NCBI RefSeq assembly: GCF_039871975.1
Contig: NZ_JBDPLL010000001.1
Direction: 5' to 3' (one strand)
DNA from: Trichormus_B sp936914905
GTDB taxonomy: Bacteria > Cyanobacteriota > Cyanobacteriia > Cyanobacteriales > Nostocaceae
DNA length: 64,000 nt
The notes beneath the pieces were generated by a model. It was not told the DNA's origin and searched no databases. It worked only from the letters and a program-made list of their open reading frames with translations. Shown piece by piece: positions 28,591 through 37,731 of this stretch; within the stretch, counting starts at the first letter, position 1, and the number at the start of each line of letters is the position of its first letter. The translations under genes were made by a program, and so were the position numbers.

Positions 28591-29141
28591 TTATGATATT
28601 AAATTAGCAAAGGATATCAAAAATCTAGTGTGGTTGTCGCTCATAGTGCCAGCGAAATTACCGTACTCATGCAATTGGGGAAAGCAAGTCAGCCTATCTA
28701 GTTCATCGTCTAAGCTAGGGGGAGCATCCCGGAGTTGGCGGTGCATTTGCAAAATTACTTCTTCAGGAACTTGTCGTTCGCGCTGTTTATTACGTGCTAA
28801 ACACAGCCGAACAGGAGTTCTTACCCATAGCCCAGTAATGTGAGTAAAACCGAAATCAAGGCCTAATTCTATGATTTTATGATTTTACAGCGATTTCTTC
28901 TCTGGGTGTTGGTGACATCGAAAATAGTGGGGATACCTAGAGTAGTGGCTTGCTGAAATTGTCTTTCTATTTCCCGCCAAATCAAGAACCACGGTCCTTG
29001 AGTTGCTTGGGAACTAAAGAGTTGCCCCCGGATGGCATCTGTAGAAATTAGCTGCATCTGGGGGCATTCTGTCAGTAATTGTTTTGCCAATGTTGACTTG
29101 CCACTACCAGGAAGACCAATCAGCAAAAGTAGTTTAGTCAT
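28591..29141 (-). pseudogene. Small P-loop (AAA) kinase, frameshifted
   Basis: The N-terminal half (29141 down to 28869) reads TKLLLLIGLPGSGKSTLAKQLL, a perfect Walker A, then STDAIRG and FDVTNTQRRNR, as in polynucleotide-kinase-like or zeta-toxin-like P-loop proteins. The frame changes near 28885, and the C-terminal half (FGFTHITGLWVRTPVRLCLARN, then VPEEVILQMHRQL, then DRLTCFPQLHEYG) is intact to 28591. A single-nucleotide change could restore it, so a sequencing error cannot be excluded. Substrate unknown. Confidence 0.75.
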
Positions 29142-29215
29142 TAGTCATTGGTCATTAGTCATTAGCTGTTTTGGGTTGATTAATTAGTTTTGACAACTGA
29201 CAACTGACAACTGAA
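29134..29215. repeat. Heptamer repeats between glgC and the P-loop gene
   Basis: Two STRR-like arrays sit in this spacer: CATTAGT/CATTGGT units near 29140-29165 and three units of GACAACT near 29190-29212. Confidence 0.65.
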
Positions 29216-29222
29216 AAACTGA

Positions 29223-30512
29223 CTAAATGATTGTACCATCGGGAATTACAGCATTTTTGAGAACGACAACAATTCCACTACGGATGAAAAAGCCTTGTTT
29301 TTCACGTTCGGCTTCTTGCACGTTATCTTTATTGATAATTTTGACATCGTGACCGATACGGGCATTTTTATCAATGATTGCTCTGCGAATAATGGTATCT
29401 TTACCAATGCCTACAGGGATGTCACCTTGTTCTAAGCTACATTGGCGTTCAACTGATGGTTGATAATAGTCAGCACCCATGAGTAGGGATTCTTCAATTA
29501 TACAGCCTGATTCAATCCGCGATCGCACTCCCAAAACTGAATGCTGAATTCGGCAATTTTTCAAAATACAACCTTCGCCAATCATTGATTCTGTAATATC
29601 ACAATTCAAAAATTTAGAAGGAGGTAAATAACGAGCACGGGTGTAAATTGGTGCTGCTTCATCATAAAAGCTAAAAGGCGGCATTGGTTGTTGAGTAAGG
29701 GCTAAATTAGCATTATAAAATGCTTCAATTGTCCCAATATCTTCCCAGTAATCATCAAACAAGTATGCCTGAACGTTGTGATCTTTAGCTGCATCAGGAA
29801 TAATTTCTTTACCAAAATCAGTCCGCTGTAAAGATTCTTTCAACAGTTTGATCAAAATATCTTTTCTAAAGACATAAATCCCCATCGAAGCGATGTAGGG
29901 TTGTAATTCAGCCTGTTCTTTTGTTAACCCCAACACGGTAGTATCGACACGCATTTGCGCTAAGGCCTCACCTTTGGGCTTTTCGCTAAAGTCAATTACC
30001 CTACCAGAGTTGTCGATTTTCATCAAACCAAAATCTGAGGCGCGATAATCATCTATGGGGATAACAGAAAGGGTAATATCCGCATTGGTTTCCCTGTGAC
30101 GCTGGATAAATAGACGGTAATCCATCCGATAGAGGTGGTCTCCAGAAAGAATCAGAAATTCGTCCACATCCCAATCTTGCAACATCCAAATGTACTGACG
30201 CACAGCATCGGCTGTACCTTGAAACCAATTGGGGTTTTCTGGTGTTTGCTGTGCTGCTAACACTTCCACAAAACCATCACTGAAACCGCTGAAGTTGTAA
30301 GCACGGGCGATGTGACGATTAAGGGAAGCTGAGTTAAACTGTGTGAGGACGTAGATTTTAAAGATTTCTGAATTTATGCAGTTGCTAACAGGGATATCTA
30401 TGAGACGATACTTCCCAGCCACGGGTACTGCGGGTTTAGCGCGGAGTTTGGTTAGCGGATAAAGCCGAGTACCCGCACCCCCACCAAGTATGATTGCTAA
30501 AACTTTTTTCAC
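29223..30512 (-). CDS. glgC: Glucose-1-phosphate adenylyltransferase (ADP-glucose pyrophosphorylase)
   Basis: 429 residues, the full cyanobacterial length. It makes ADP-glucose from glucose-1-phosphate and ATP, the committed step of glycogen synthesis, and is allosterically activated by 3-phosphoglycerate in this phylum. Signature GGGAGTRLYPLTKLRAKPAVP at the N-terminus, catalytic LSGDHLYRMDY, sugar-phosphate site FSEKPKG, and the C-terminal left-handed beta-helix with the activator Lys region ending RSGIVVVLKNAVIPDG. ATG start at 30512. Intact and monocistronic. Confidence 0.97.
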   Translation of the reverse strand: MKKVLAIILGGGAGTRLYPLTKLRAKPAVPVAGKYRLIDIPVSNCINSEIFKIYVLTQFNSASLNRHIARAYNFSGFSDGFVEVLAAQQTPENPNWFQGTADAVRQYIWMLQDWDVDEFLILSGDHLYRMDYRLFIQRHRETNADITLSVIPIDDYRASDFGLMKIDNSGRVIDFSEKPKGEALAQMRVDTTVLGLTKEQAELQPYIASMGIYVFRKDILIKLLKESLQRTDFGKEIIPDAAKDHNVQAYLFDDYWEDIGTIEAFYNANLALTQQPMPPFSFYDEAAPIYTRARYLPPSKFLNCDITESMIGEGCILKNCRIQHSVLGVRSRIESGCIIEESLLMGADYYQPSVERQCSLEQGDIPVGIGKDTIIRRAIIDKNARIGHDVKIINKDNVQEAEREKQGFFIRSGIVVVLKNAVIPDGTII

Positions 30513-31007
30513 AAAATTTCTCCAGACTGCCTTTCAACTCTCACCTACAGTTTAGGACTATGAGTGGCAGCTGATAAGGGGGGATCAAAGAATCTTGGGA
30601 AGGAATTTTTGAGATGGGGTTTAGGTACGTAAAATAGAACTGATGTATTAATCATATTAGAAGTGAGGTTAGGATGCTATACTAAAAACGGTTTAAAAGT
30701 GTCATACTGATAGTGCAGTACGGTGTAAATAAACCAACCATTCCAAATCTCTAAAAAGCTGATGCCGTATTCATTTTGAATTGTGTTGGCTCAGCCTGCT
30801 GGAAGCACTATTTTGTTAGCTCAGCTCTTCTGAAAGAAGCATTTTGAATTCACGGCGGTACTAGTTCAATGGAGTGCTTAGTGAGGTAAAAACTCATCTT
30901 CTGTTACTTCAGCTAAATAATATGGACAGATGACAGGAAAAGACTCTACTGCCAAGCCTATTTCAGCCACACTAAACAGAAAAACCTAGGGTTCTCTTTT
31001 ATAAGAA
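30513..31007. other. Intergenic region upstream of glgC
   Basis: About 500 bp without a supportable gene. It contains an imperfect tandem duplication near 30785-30850 (each unit carries GCTCAGC and ends GCATTTTG or CACTATTTTG). It must hold the glgC promoter, but no site could be assigned. Confidence 0.4.
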
Positions 31008-31376
31008 GAACAACCTAAAGTTATTATTCCTAAAGTTATTATTTCTGAGGAAGAGTATAATCTTGCTATTGAATCTATAGACAAGCCGATGCAATCTGGA
31101 GAAGAACTTTCTGCAGAGGAAACTTCTTTATTAGAACTGTTATCTATTCTTGTAGAAATGTATGAAGATTCCGAGTTTTCTCTAGAATTAGCATCTCCCC
31201 AAGAAATTCTATTACATCTTATGGATGCACGAGGACTTAAACAGGCAGATTTAGTTGAAGTTATAAGTTCAAAGCGTGTTGTTTCAGAGATTGTGAATGG
31301 GAAAAGATCCATTAGTAAAGCACAAGCTAAAGCTTTGGGAGAGTTTTTCTATGTTTCTGCGGCACTTTTTATTTAA
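31008..31376 (+). CDS. HigA-like helix-turn-helix antitoxin, orphan and possibly 5'-truncated
   Basis: The HTH region reads LMDARGLKQADLVEVISSKRVVSEIVNGKRSISKAQAKALGEFF, typical of HigA/XRE antitoxins, ending ALFI. The ATG at 31089 would give 95 residues, but the open frame and family similarity extend upstream to 31008 (PKVIISEEEYN), where an in-frame TAA blocks further extension. The normal N-terminus and its start codon therefore seem lost or frameshifted. No HigB-like toxin is visible beside it. Either a shortened functional repressor or a decaying gene. Confidence 0.65.
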   Translation, partial: EQPKVIIPKVIISEEEYNLAIESIDKPMQSGEELSAEETSLLELLSILVEMYEDSEFSLELASPQEILLHLMDARGLKQADLVEVISSKRVVSEIVNGKRSISKAQAKALGEFFYVSAALFI

Positions 31377-31800
31377 GTTCGCTCAGACTTCGTAAATGTG
31401 AATGGTCTTCCTCAAATCAACATCAGGGCTAAGGTTTTCTTATAAGATTAGAGTTAGTATGATTGCTAATGGGATATAATCACCCCTGATTACCTTAAGG
31501 TCATGTTGCATTTGCTAACTCGATAAGGATAGGCTTAAAAGATACATATCAAGTCATTGAAATATTCAATTCAGGCAAGGAAGAATTGGGAATAAATTTC
31601 ATTGAAGCTATAAGATCAGATATGGCATCTGTAGGTTACAACATATCTCAAGATAGGAATAAGAATACCATATGATCGGGTTCTTAACTAAAAAGGAAAA
31701 CGAATATTTGAAGATTTTAAATTTATTGGTCAAAATGAACTTGACTTTTTTGAAACTCAATCTTACTTAAAAGGATTTGGTAATGAGGAGCATATAAATC
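31377..31800. other. Decayed region without an assignable gene
   Basis: Plus-strand fragments such as TYQVIEIFNSGKEELGINF and FEDFKFIGQNELDFF show former coding sequence, but stops occur every 20-50 codons. It may be the lost gene that preceded the DUF4276 relic; no family can be named. Confidence 0.4.
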
Positions 31801-32514
31801 AGTGAGACAACTAGCTATTTTTGTAGAACTAAAACAGAACAGATATTTGTGGAAACATTACTTACAGAAATTGCCGAAAAAATAAATTTGCTATAGAGAT
31901 AATTTCTGTAAATGCTAATCAATCTGGACAAGATATTTATTTAATTAAGAAACCAGTTATTGTTTGTGAAACAAATATGTTATAATTAAAATATAACTAC
32001 TCTGGTCATAAAAGAGTGGCCTCTGAACATGAAAAAACAGTATGGTAAGCTAATGGTATCTAGCTATGAGAGAGTTATTGGATTAAAAGATGTTGATCCA
32101 ACACCCATATCTGAAAAATTTAAGCGGCAAAGTAATTTACATTCTTTATTTATTACCAAAGGGTTTAATTACTCTAAATATAGTGCTTGCTATCATGGAA
32201 ATAGAAGCATGGTTCTTAGTAGAATATAATCATCTTCTTAAACTATATTCCAGTTTAATACCAGGTAGAATTCAGGAAATTTTTGGTTTTAATCCTCAAA
32301 CCGAAAACCGATGATATGGAAAGGAGACGGAAACCTTCGGATGATTTGAAGCAGATTTATAATTATGTAGGATAAGGTTTCAATGATAGTGAAAAATAAC
32401 TGAATAGGCTTGCATCTAATTCAGATTATAAATTTATATATATAAAACTTGCTAATAGTGTTCCTAGTCTGGGAGAATTTATTCGATATATTGATAAGTT
32501 CATAAGTTCTTAGT
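31801..32514 (+). pseudogene. DUF4276 (RloB-like) family pseudogene
   Basis: Joined across frames the region reads QLAIFVE..KTEQIFVETLLTEI at the N-terminus (the Toprim-like Glu motif of DUF4276), then YERVIGLKDVDPTPIS, then IVLAIMEIEAWFLVEY (the conserved acidic E-x-E-W-F), and ends VPSLGEFIRYIDKFISS. At least three frameshifts and several stops are present. Known relatives sit beside AAA ATPases in defence-type loci; the ATPase partner is not recognisable here. Confidence 0.65.
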
Positions 32515-32518
32515 AAAT

Positions 32519-33964
32519 ATGCCGATTTACACACCAGACTGGGTTAAACACACGGTTTTCTATCAAATCTTCCCTGATAGATTCGCTAAAAGCAAACAAC
32601 CACATAAACGATTATTAAATGATGCAAAATGGGAAGATTGGGATGCCTCCCCCACACTCCAAGGTTATAAAGGTGGCGATTTATGGGGTATTTTAGAACA
32701 ATTAGACTATATCCAAAGTTTGGAAATTAACGCTATTTACTTTACTCCCATTTTTCAATCAGCTTGTAATCACCGCTATCACACCCATGATTATTATCAA
32801 GTCGATCCATTATTGGGAGGTAATGAAGCTTTTAAAGAATTACTAGATGCGGCACATCAGCGTAATATTAAAATAGTGCTTGATGGCGTTTTTAATCATG
32901 CGAGTCGGGGTATATTCTTTTTCCACGATATTTTAGAAAATGGACCCCATTCACCTTGGGTAGATTGGTTTAAAATTGAAGGTTGGCCACTTGCACCATA
33001 TACAGGTGATGCACCTGCAAATTATGTAGGATGGGCAGGAATTCGTTCTTTACCAGTATTTAACCATGATAACCCAGAAGTGCGGGAATATATTATGGAA
33101 ATTGCCGAATATTGGCTTAAATTCGGTATTGATGGTTGGCGTTTAGATGTACCTTTTGAAATCAAAACTCCAGGTTTTTGGCAAGAATTTAGGGAAAGAG
33201 TAAAAGCTATAAATCCTGATGCTTATATTGTGGGGGAAGTGTGGACAGATTCCCGTGAGTGGTTGGATGGAAGTCAATTCGATGGGGTAATGAATTATTT
33301 ATTTACGGGTCCGACTATTGCATTTACCGCAGGCGATCGCGTAGATTTGCAACAGGTAGAAGGACGTGCTTATGAAACCTATCCACCGTTATTTGCCGCT
33401 GAATATGCTGAAAAAATTGAGGATTTATTAAAATTGTATCCTTGGGAAATTCAGCTAACACAACTTAATTTATTAGCAACTCATGATACAGCCAGATTAA
33501 TTACCATTGCCGATGGTGATATTGCTAGTTCCATACTAGCAACTTTGTTATTATTGACATTCCCTGGTGCGCCGAGTATATATTATGGTGATGAAGTTGG
33601 TTTACTTGGTGGGTTAGATCCCGATAGTCGTCGTGGTTTTCCGTTAGAAGCAAATTGGAATTTGGAAATACTGGAAACTCACAAACAATTAATTTCACTA
33701 CGTCATCAATATCCAGCTTTACGGATTGGTAATTATCAAATTCTTTATGCAGAAAGAACGCTGTATGTATTTGCGCGAATTTTGGGAAACGAGGAATTAA
33801 TTATTGCTGTAAATGTAGGTAATGAGTCAGTTACAGCTAGTTTTGATTGTATTCAATTACAAAATCAACGGCAAAAATTACTGTATGGTAGAGGTGAAAT
33901 AAAATGGAATGCTAAAAATGCTTATTTAAAAATTCCTGCGCGTAGTGGTTGCATTTTGGGTTAA
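32519..33964 (+). CDS. GH13 alpha-amylase family enzyme (neopullulanase/maltogenic amylase-like)
   Basis: 481 residues. It begins VFYQIFPDRFAKS, as in GH13 subfamily 20-like enzymes without the N-terminal CBM34 domain. The conserved regions are present: DGVFNHAS (region I), GWRLDVPFEI with the nucleophile Asp (region II), VGEVW with the acid/base Glu (region III) and LATHDT with the third Asp (region IV). It should cleave alpha-1,4 linkages of maltodextrins or glycogen. No signal peptide, so cytosolic. Intact, ATG at 32519 immediately after the DUF4276 relic. It complements the debranching enzyme and GlgC. Confidence 0.93.
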   Translation: MPIYTPDWVKHTVFYQIFPDRFAKSKQPHKRLLNDAKWEDWDASPTLQGYKGGDLWGILEQLDYIQSLEINAIYFTPIFQSACNHRYHTHDYYQVDPLLGGNEAFKELLDAAHQRNIKIVLDGVFNHASRGIFFFHDILENGPHSPWVDWFKIEGWPLAPYTGDAPANYVGWAGIRSLPVFNHDNPEVREYIMEIAEYWLKFGIDGWRLDVPFEIKTPGFWQEFRERVKAINPDAYIVGEVWTDSREWLDGSQFDGVMNYLFTGPTIAFTAGDRVDLQQVEGRAYETYPPLFAAEYAEKIEDLLKLYPWEIQLTQLNLLATHDTARLITIADGDIASSILATLLLLTFPGAPSIYYGDEVGLLGGLDPDSRRGFPLEANWNLEILETHKQLISLRHQYPALRIGNYQILYAERTLYVFARILGNEELIIAVNVGNESVTASFDCIQLQNQRQKLLYGRGEIKWNAKNAYLKIPARSGCILG

Positions 33965-34029
33965 GGATATAGATTTTTTAAACGAACCACAGAGACACAG
34001 AGAATATAGAGAGAAAAAGAAAAAAGAGT

Positions 34030-34275
34030 TTAAATCTCGAAATCTCGGTGAAAACGATGGTCAATTTTATCTGTTTTACGTTGGTTGCAAGTTAAACAGA
34101 GCGTTTGCAAATTGGTAATATCATTTTTTCCACCACGAGACAAAGGGATAATATGATCAATGCTGAGATTAGCTTCTTGGTAAGTTTTACCACAGCTTTG
34201 ACACTGATATTTATCCCTTTGAAAAATATAGTTTCTCACTTCTGGAGCTATGGGGATGTGTAGCGTTTTATTCAT
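34030..34275 (-). CDS. HNH endonuclease-family protein
   Basis: 81 residues. Two CxxC pairs (CQSCGKTYQ and CLTCNQRK) surround a ββα-metal HNH core: IDHIIPLSRGGKNDITNLQTL. Short free-standing HNH proteins of this kind are common in cyanobacteria and may be nicking enzymes or intron/phage leftovers; the target is unknown. ATG start at 34275. Intact, beside heavily decayed DNA. Confidence 0.87.
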   Translation of the reverse strand: MNKTLHIPIAPEVRNYIFQRDKYQCQSCGKTYQEANLSIDHIIPLSRGGKNDITNLQTLCLTCNQRKTDKIDHRFHRDFEI

Positions 34276-34432
34276 ATTGATTGATTAAACTCATCAAAAT
34301 CTTGCTTAACTTTTTGAGAGTAATAACCTGCATGTTCTATAATATAATTATGCCATGCAGAAGATTTCACACTTCTATGATCAATTATTCATCGGATCCA
34401 AAAGTTATAGTAATAAGTCGGGTATCTTTGAT

Positions 34433-34664
34433 TTATGTAGCTTGATTAAATGTTAGTTGTGGAAGGGTATCACCTGTTGTTTGATTAGCTATTACTAATG
34501 ATTCTAAAGCATCTATTCCATTATTAACTGCTTCTATTAACTGCTTCTTGATAAGAATCTCCATGTATCCGCCAATTTTGTCCGGGAAAGTCAGAACAAC
34601 CTACTAAAAAACAGTTATCTTCTTCTGAGCATTAAATTATCATTTCATATTTAAGGTTCATCAT
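34433..34664 (-). pseudogene. hicB: HicB-type antitoxin pseudogene
   Basis: The frame reads SEEDNCFLVGCSDFPGQNWRIHGDSYQEAVN, the partial RNase-H-like fold of HicB antitoxins, and ends with ALESLVIANQTTGDTLPQ. A stop (TAA) falls where the family has Trp, near 34633, and a 13-bp tandem duplication (AGAAGCAGTTAAT twice, near 34530) shifts the frame. No HicA toxin is visible nearby. Confidence 0.75.
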
Positions 34665-34668
34665 TTTC

Positions 34669-34728
34669 TATTTGAGCTTCTTCTATTTGAGCTTCTTCTA
34701 TTTGAGCTTCTTCTATTTGAGCTTCTAC
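34669..34728. repeat. 15-bp tandem repeat, four units, coding EAQIE on the minus strand
   Basis: Four units of CTATTTGAGCTTCTT with only the last base(s) of the array diverging. On the minus strand they encode (EAQIE)4, a charged helical repeat, at the end of an otherwise unreadable frame that stops just past the hicB start. Confidence 0.8.
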
Positions 34729-34997
34729 TTGCTTAATAGCTTGTTTTAGTCTTTACCAACTTCACTAAGTCTAATAATATATTTCTCGTTAATTATCAAT
34801 TTTTATATAAATTAATTTTTGAGAAGATATTGATTATAACAGTTAATAATCCTGCAAATCCTGGACATCCTGATTCAGACAATTAAGCGATTAGAAATCG
34901 CGCTTACACAAACTTAGTCCACGAAGGTGGACTAATTAATTTATTAATTAATTTATTAAGTAGCATCATTTATCTTACGTCGTAAATCATCAAGTGG
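34729..34997. other. AT-rich spacer with a two-hairpin repeat
   Basis: No gene. Apart from the paired hairpins at 34887-34935 the region is runs of TTAATTTATTAA. The minus strand upstream of the repeat array keeps a short fragment reading LSEVGKD. Confidence 0.45.
34887..34935. repeat. Two adjacent perfect hairpins (REP-like)
   Basis: Hairpin 1: GCGATT AGA AATCGC (34887-34901). Hairpin 2: TTAGTCCAC GAAG GTGGACTAA (34914-34935), a 9-bp perfect stem with a GNNG loop. The pairing of these two stems is a pattern I associate with dispersed repeats in Nostocales; only one copy is in this window. Confidence 0.6.
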
Positions 34998-35327
34998 TTA
35001 TTCTAGTTCTTTAACTTCTGGTGTTTCTTTAATCTCTTCTATTTCTTCCGCTGCATAAAATTCAATACCTAGACTAAATTTTAATTTCCCGTTCTTCCAA
35101 GATTTAGAACCTAAAGTTAGTATTGCTGCATTCATACCTTCTTGAAAACATTCAAGAGCATAATCACCCTCTTCCAAATAATCAATTTTCTCCTCTATTA
35201 ATAGATTCGAGACTTTTTCCAAAAATTCTTCATTGTCAACAAGTATTTCTAATGCTTGTTTCAACTTACTGGCTTTATGAATTAATTCATTACATTCAAC
35301 TACATCATCACCATTACACTCTATCAA
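34998..35327 (-). CDS. KGK-domain family protein (start uncertain)
   Basis: 109 residues read from a TTG at 35327. The C-terminal block SWKNGKLKFSLGIEFY matches the KGK domain named for its conserved Lys-Gly-Lys, found mainly in cyanobacteria and of unknown function. Upstream in the same frame is GNHFQLIECNGDDV, close to the usual family N-terminus, but the codon at the expected start is ATA, so the original ATG may have been lost. If so, the gene survives only through a weak TTG start or is dead. Confidence 0.65.
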   Translation of the reverse strand: MIECNGDDVVECNELIHKASKLKQALEILVDNEEFLEKVSNLLIEEKIDYLEEGDYALECFQEGMNAAILTLGSKSWKNGKLKFSLGIEFYAAEEIEEIKETPEVKELE

Positions 35328-35429
35328 CTGAAAATGATTTCCTATTTCTTTCTTCCTCTGTGTTCACCCAAAATATTATACCTCTTCTCCCCCAATTACT
35401 GGTAGTAGATCTTCATATAACTGCATCGC

Positions 35430-37677
35430 TTATAAAGAGCTATTAATTTCTATAACTGCTGTATTATATTCCTGAATTTTCCCATCAACTTCACTTAATA
35501 AACGCTGATTATTAGCTTTTCCTCAGCTTCTTGCTGCAATGTTTTCTCTAAATAAGCACCTGCATGGGGATATTTTTGTAAAATATCATCCGCTTGTTTT
35601 TCCCCCATTGGTAATCACTGTGTTTTGATGGTTCGATTAATAGTTTGATGGGAAGATTTACGAATGGTGTGGGAAACTTTGGGTTCAAAGTCCAACTTCA
35701 ATAATTGTCTAATAGCAGGTTCTGCTTCGATGATACTTTCTGTGTCGTAACCTTGAGAAGTTTGTTGTAATGTTTGCCAAAATTGATAGATTGAAAATGT
35801 GCCTTCATTGTAAAATCTAGGACTTTCTCTGACAAAGCGATCGCACTCTATACCTGCACCACTTACTAAAGCTTGACTAATAACTTTTTCAATTAATTTT
35901 AACTCTGATTATATTCCTCCGTCATTACCTAATAACCGATACAATTGGCGGTAGTATTCTGATTCTGTAATCTTTTCCATTAGCTGTTGAAATACATTAA
36001 CAATTACTTGTTGACAAGACTCAAATAAGATATCTTCCAATTGATTTAACAGGTAATAAAAAGCCTCTACTCAAATAGCTCATAAAGGTGCAGTTGCATT
36101 GCGGGGATGACTCAAAGTTGCACGACGATAAGCATCAGCTATGGAAAAGGTATCTAATAATTCATCAATACGACGAATAATTCGTGATTGTAATTGCCGA
36201 AAATATGCTTCAAATTATTCACAATTATTATTAATTAGTCTGTTGACTTAATAATTAATATGTTGATGAAAATCCCTACCAACTTTCTGGAGTTGCTAGT
36301 TTAATTTTTGCGACTCATATTCTTTCATACTTTCGATTTCTCGTAAATCTGCACTATTTGTTTGATGTTTTTTGAGTTTAAGACAAATATCTCCTAAGTC
36401 ATCCGCAATATTTTTAAATAACTGTGGAAGTTTTTATTCTGTGAGATAGCAGGTAATTGATGTGTGAAAGTCTTTAATTCCACTATCTTGGATGAGTTGG
36501 TTAATGAGTGGGCCTGTTCACTGAAAATACTCAGATAGTTTTGACTGGGAGATAGTTTTCCAGAATTAGCACAATACAATAACGATTAAATTCATTCATA
36601 AATTACGGTGTTTCTTCTTTCCCATCTGAGTTTTTGACACTTTCTGCAAAAATTGCATTTAACCCAAATCTATCTAATCTCGTGGTCTGTTTAAGTTAAC
36701 TACCGTAAGAACCTAGTAAACCACTGATTTTATAAACTCTCCTACTATCTCGAAATTAGCTATTAATTAAATCTTCTAATCTTTGTCTAAGTTGGTTATT
36801 GTACTAAGTTTCATCTATGCGGTTAAAGATATAAAAAACTCTGTCTCTTATTCCTGCATTTTCCCGCATTGTTCCCAACATTTCTGTTTCTTCTTCTGAG
36901 AACAGAGACTACTGCTGATGTATCTTAATGTTGAATTTTTGCATAAGTTAATTGTGCATCTTTCTCTATAGGTGCATCAATTCATGGTGTATAAATAATG
37001 ATGTTGTCATATTATAAAAGCGGGTGATGACAGTAATATTCTATCCGTTTCAAAACTGCGCTATTACTACCAACTCGCGCATGTCTAGCAGCTTCTTTGA
37101 GGTTAGAAAAGTTAAACTGTTCTATTGAATATGTGGCATTATTAATTATATTGGTGCGATCGCGATTCACTACATATTCATGTAACAATAAAATCAAAGC
37201 TTTTGCTTGTTTTGCACGTTATGATTTACTTTCTCCTTCTTCTTGTTGAATAATTGCCTTACAACCTTAATGGAGTAAATCAATGACATCAGGTTTATTG
37301 ATATTTTCAACTGTATTTAACCCCAATTATTGACACAATAAAATCGCCTGTTATCTGATTTCTGCTTCACTTAAAAAAGTGAAAACAACTCTTTCTCCAT
37401 CTGCTAGTACATACTCAATTTTACATTCTGTAGCAGTTGCGTGTCCTTCTGCGCTATATAATAATTCTCTCTCCAATAGTGCATTAATTAACATTTATTT
37501 ACCTGCACTAAAAGCACCTGCAAATACACTTTCAAATCTAGGAGCAACGGCTTTATGTAAAGATATCTGCATAGAAGTAATATCTTGAGAACGCAAAGCC
37601 GCTTCTTGGTGTGAAAGTTGTCAAATAGATTTGACCTGTGATTGTATTTGCTGGCATTGGGGTACTAAATTTGACAT
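35430..37677 (-). pseudogene. Dynamin-family GTPase pseudogene
   Basis: About 750 codons read from ATG 37677. The P-loop AGAFSAGK is followed by a stop where Ser/Thr is required, then LINALL. The DTPG switch reads YTP then TGA then IDAPIE. The nucleotide-specificity motif survives as FNRID. The helical middle and GED-like parts follow to SEVDGKIQEYN...IEINSSL at 35430. More than a dozen stops or frameshifts are present. Bacterial dynamin-like proteins remodel or repair membranes. Dead. Confidence 0.82.
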
Positions 37678-37731
37678 AGTAAGTAGTAACAACTGTTTAC
37701 AAAAATTGTAATGCTACTTATAGCAGGTTAA

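Noticed and set aside
33970..34022. Purine-rich ACAGAGACACAGAG sequence resembling one near 45015-45050
   Set aside because: Low-complexity similarity between two spacers without defined ends; not called as a repeat family.
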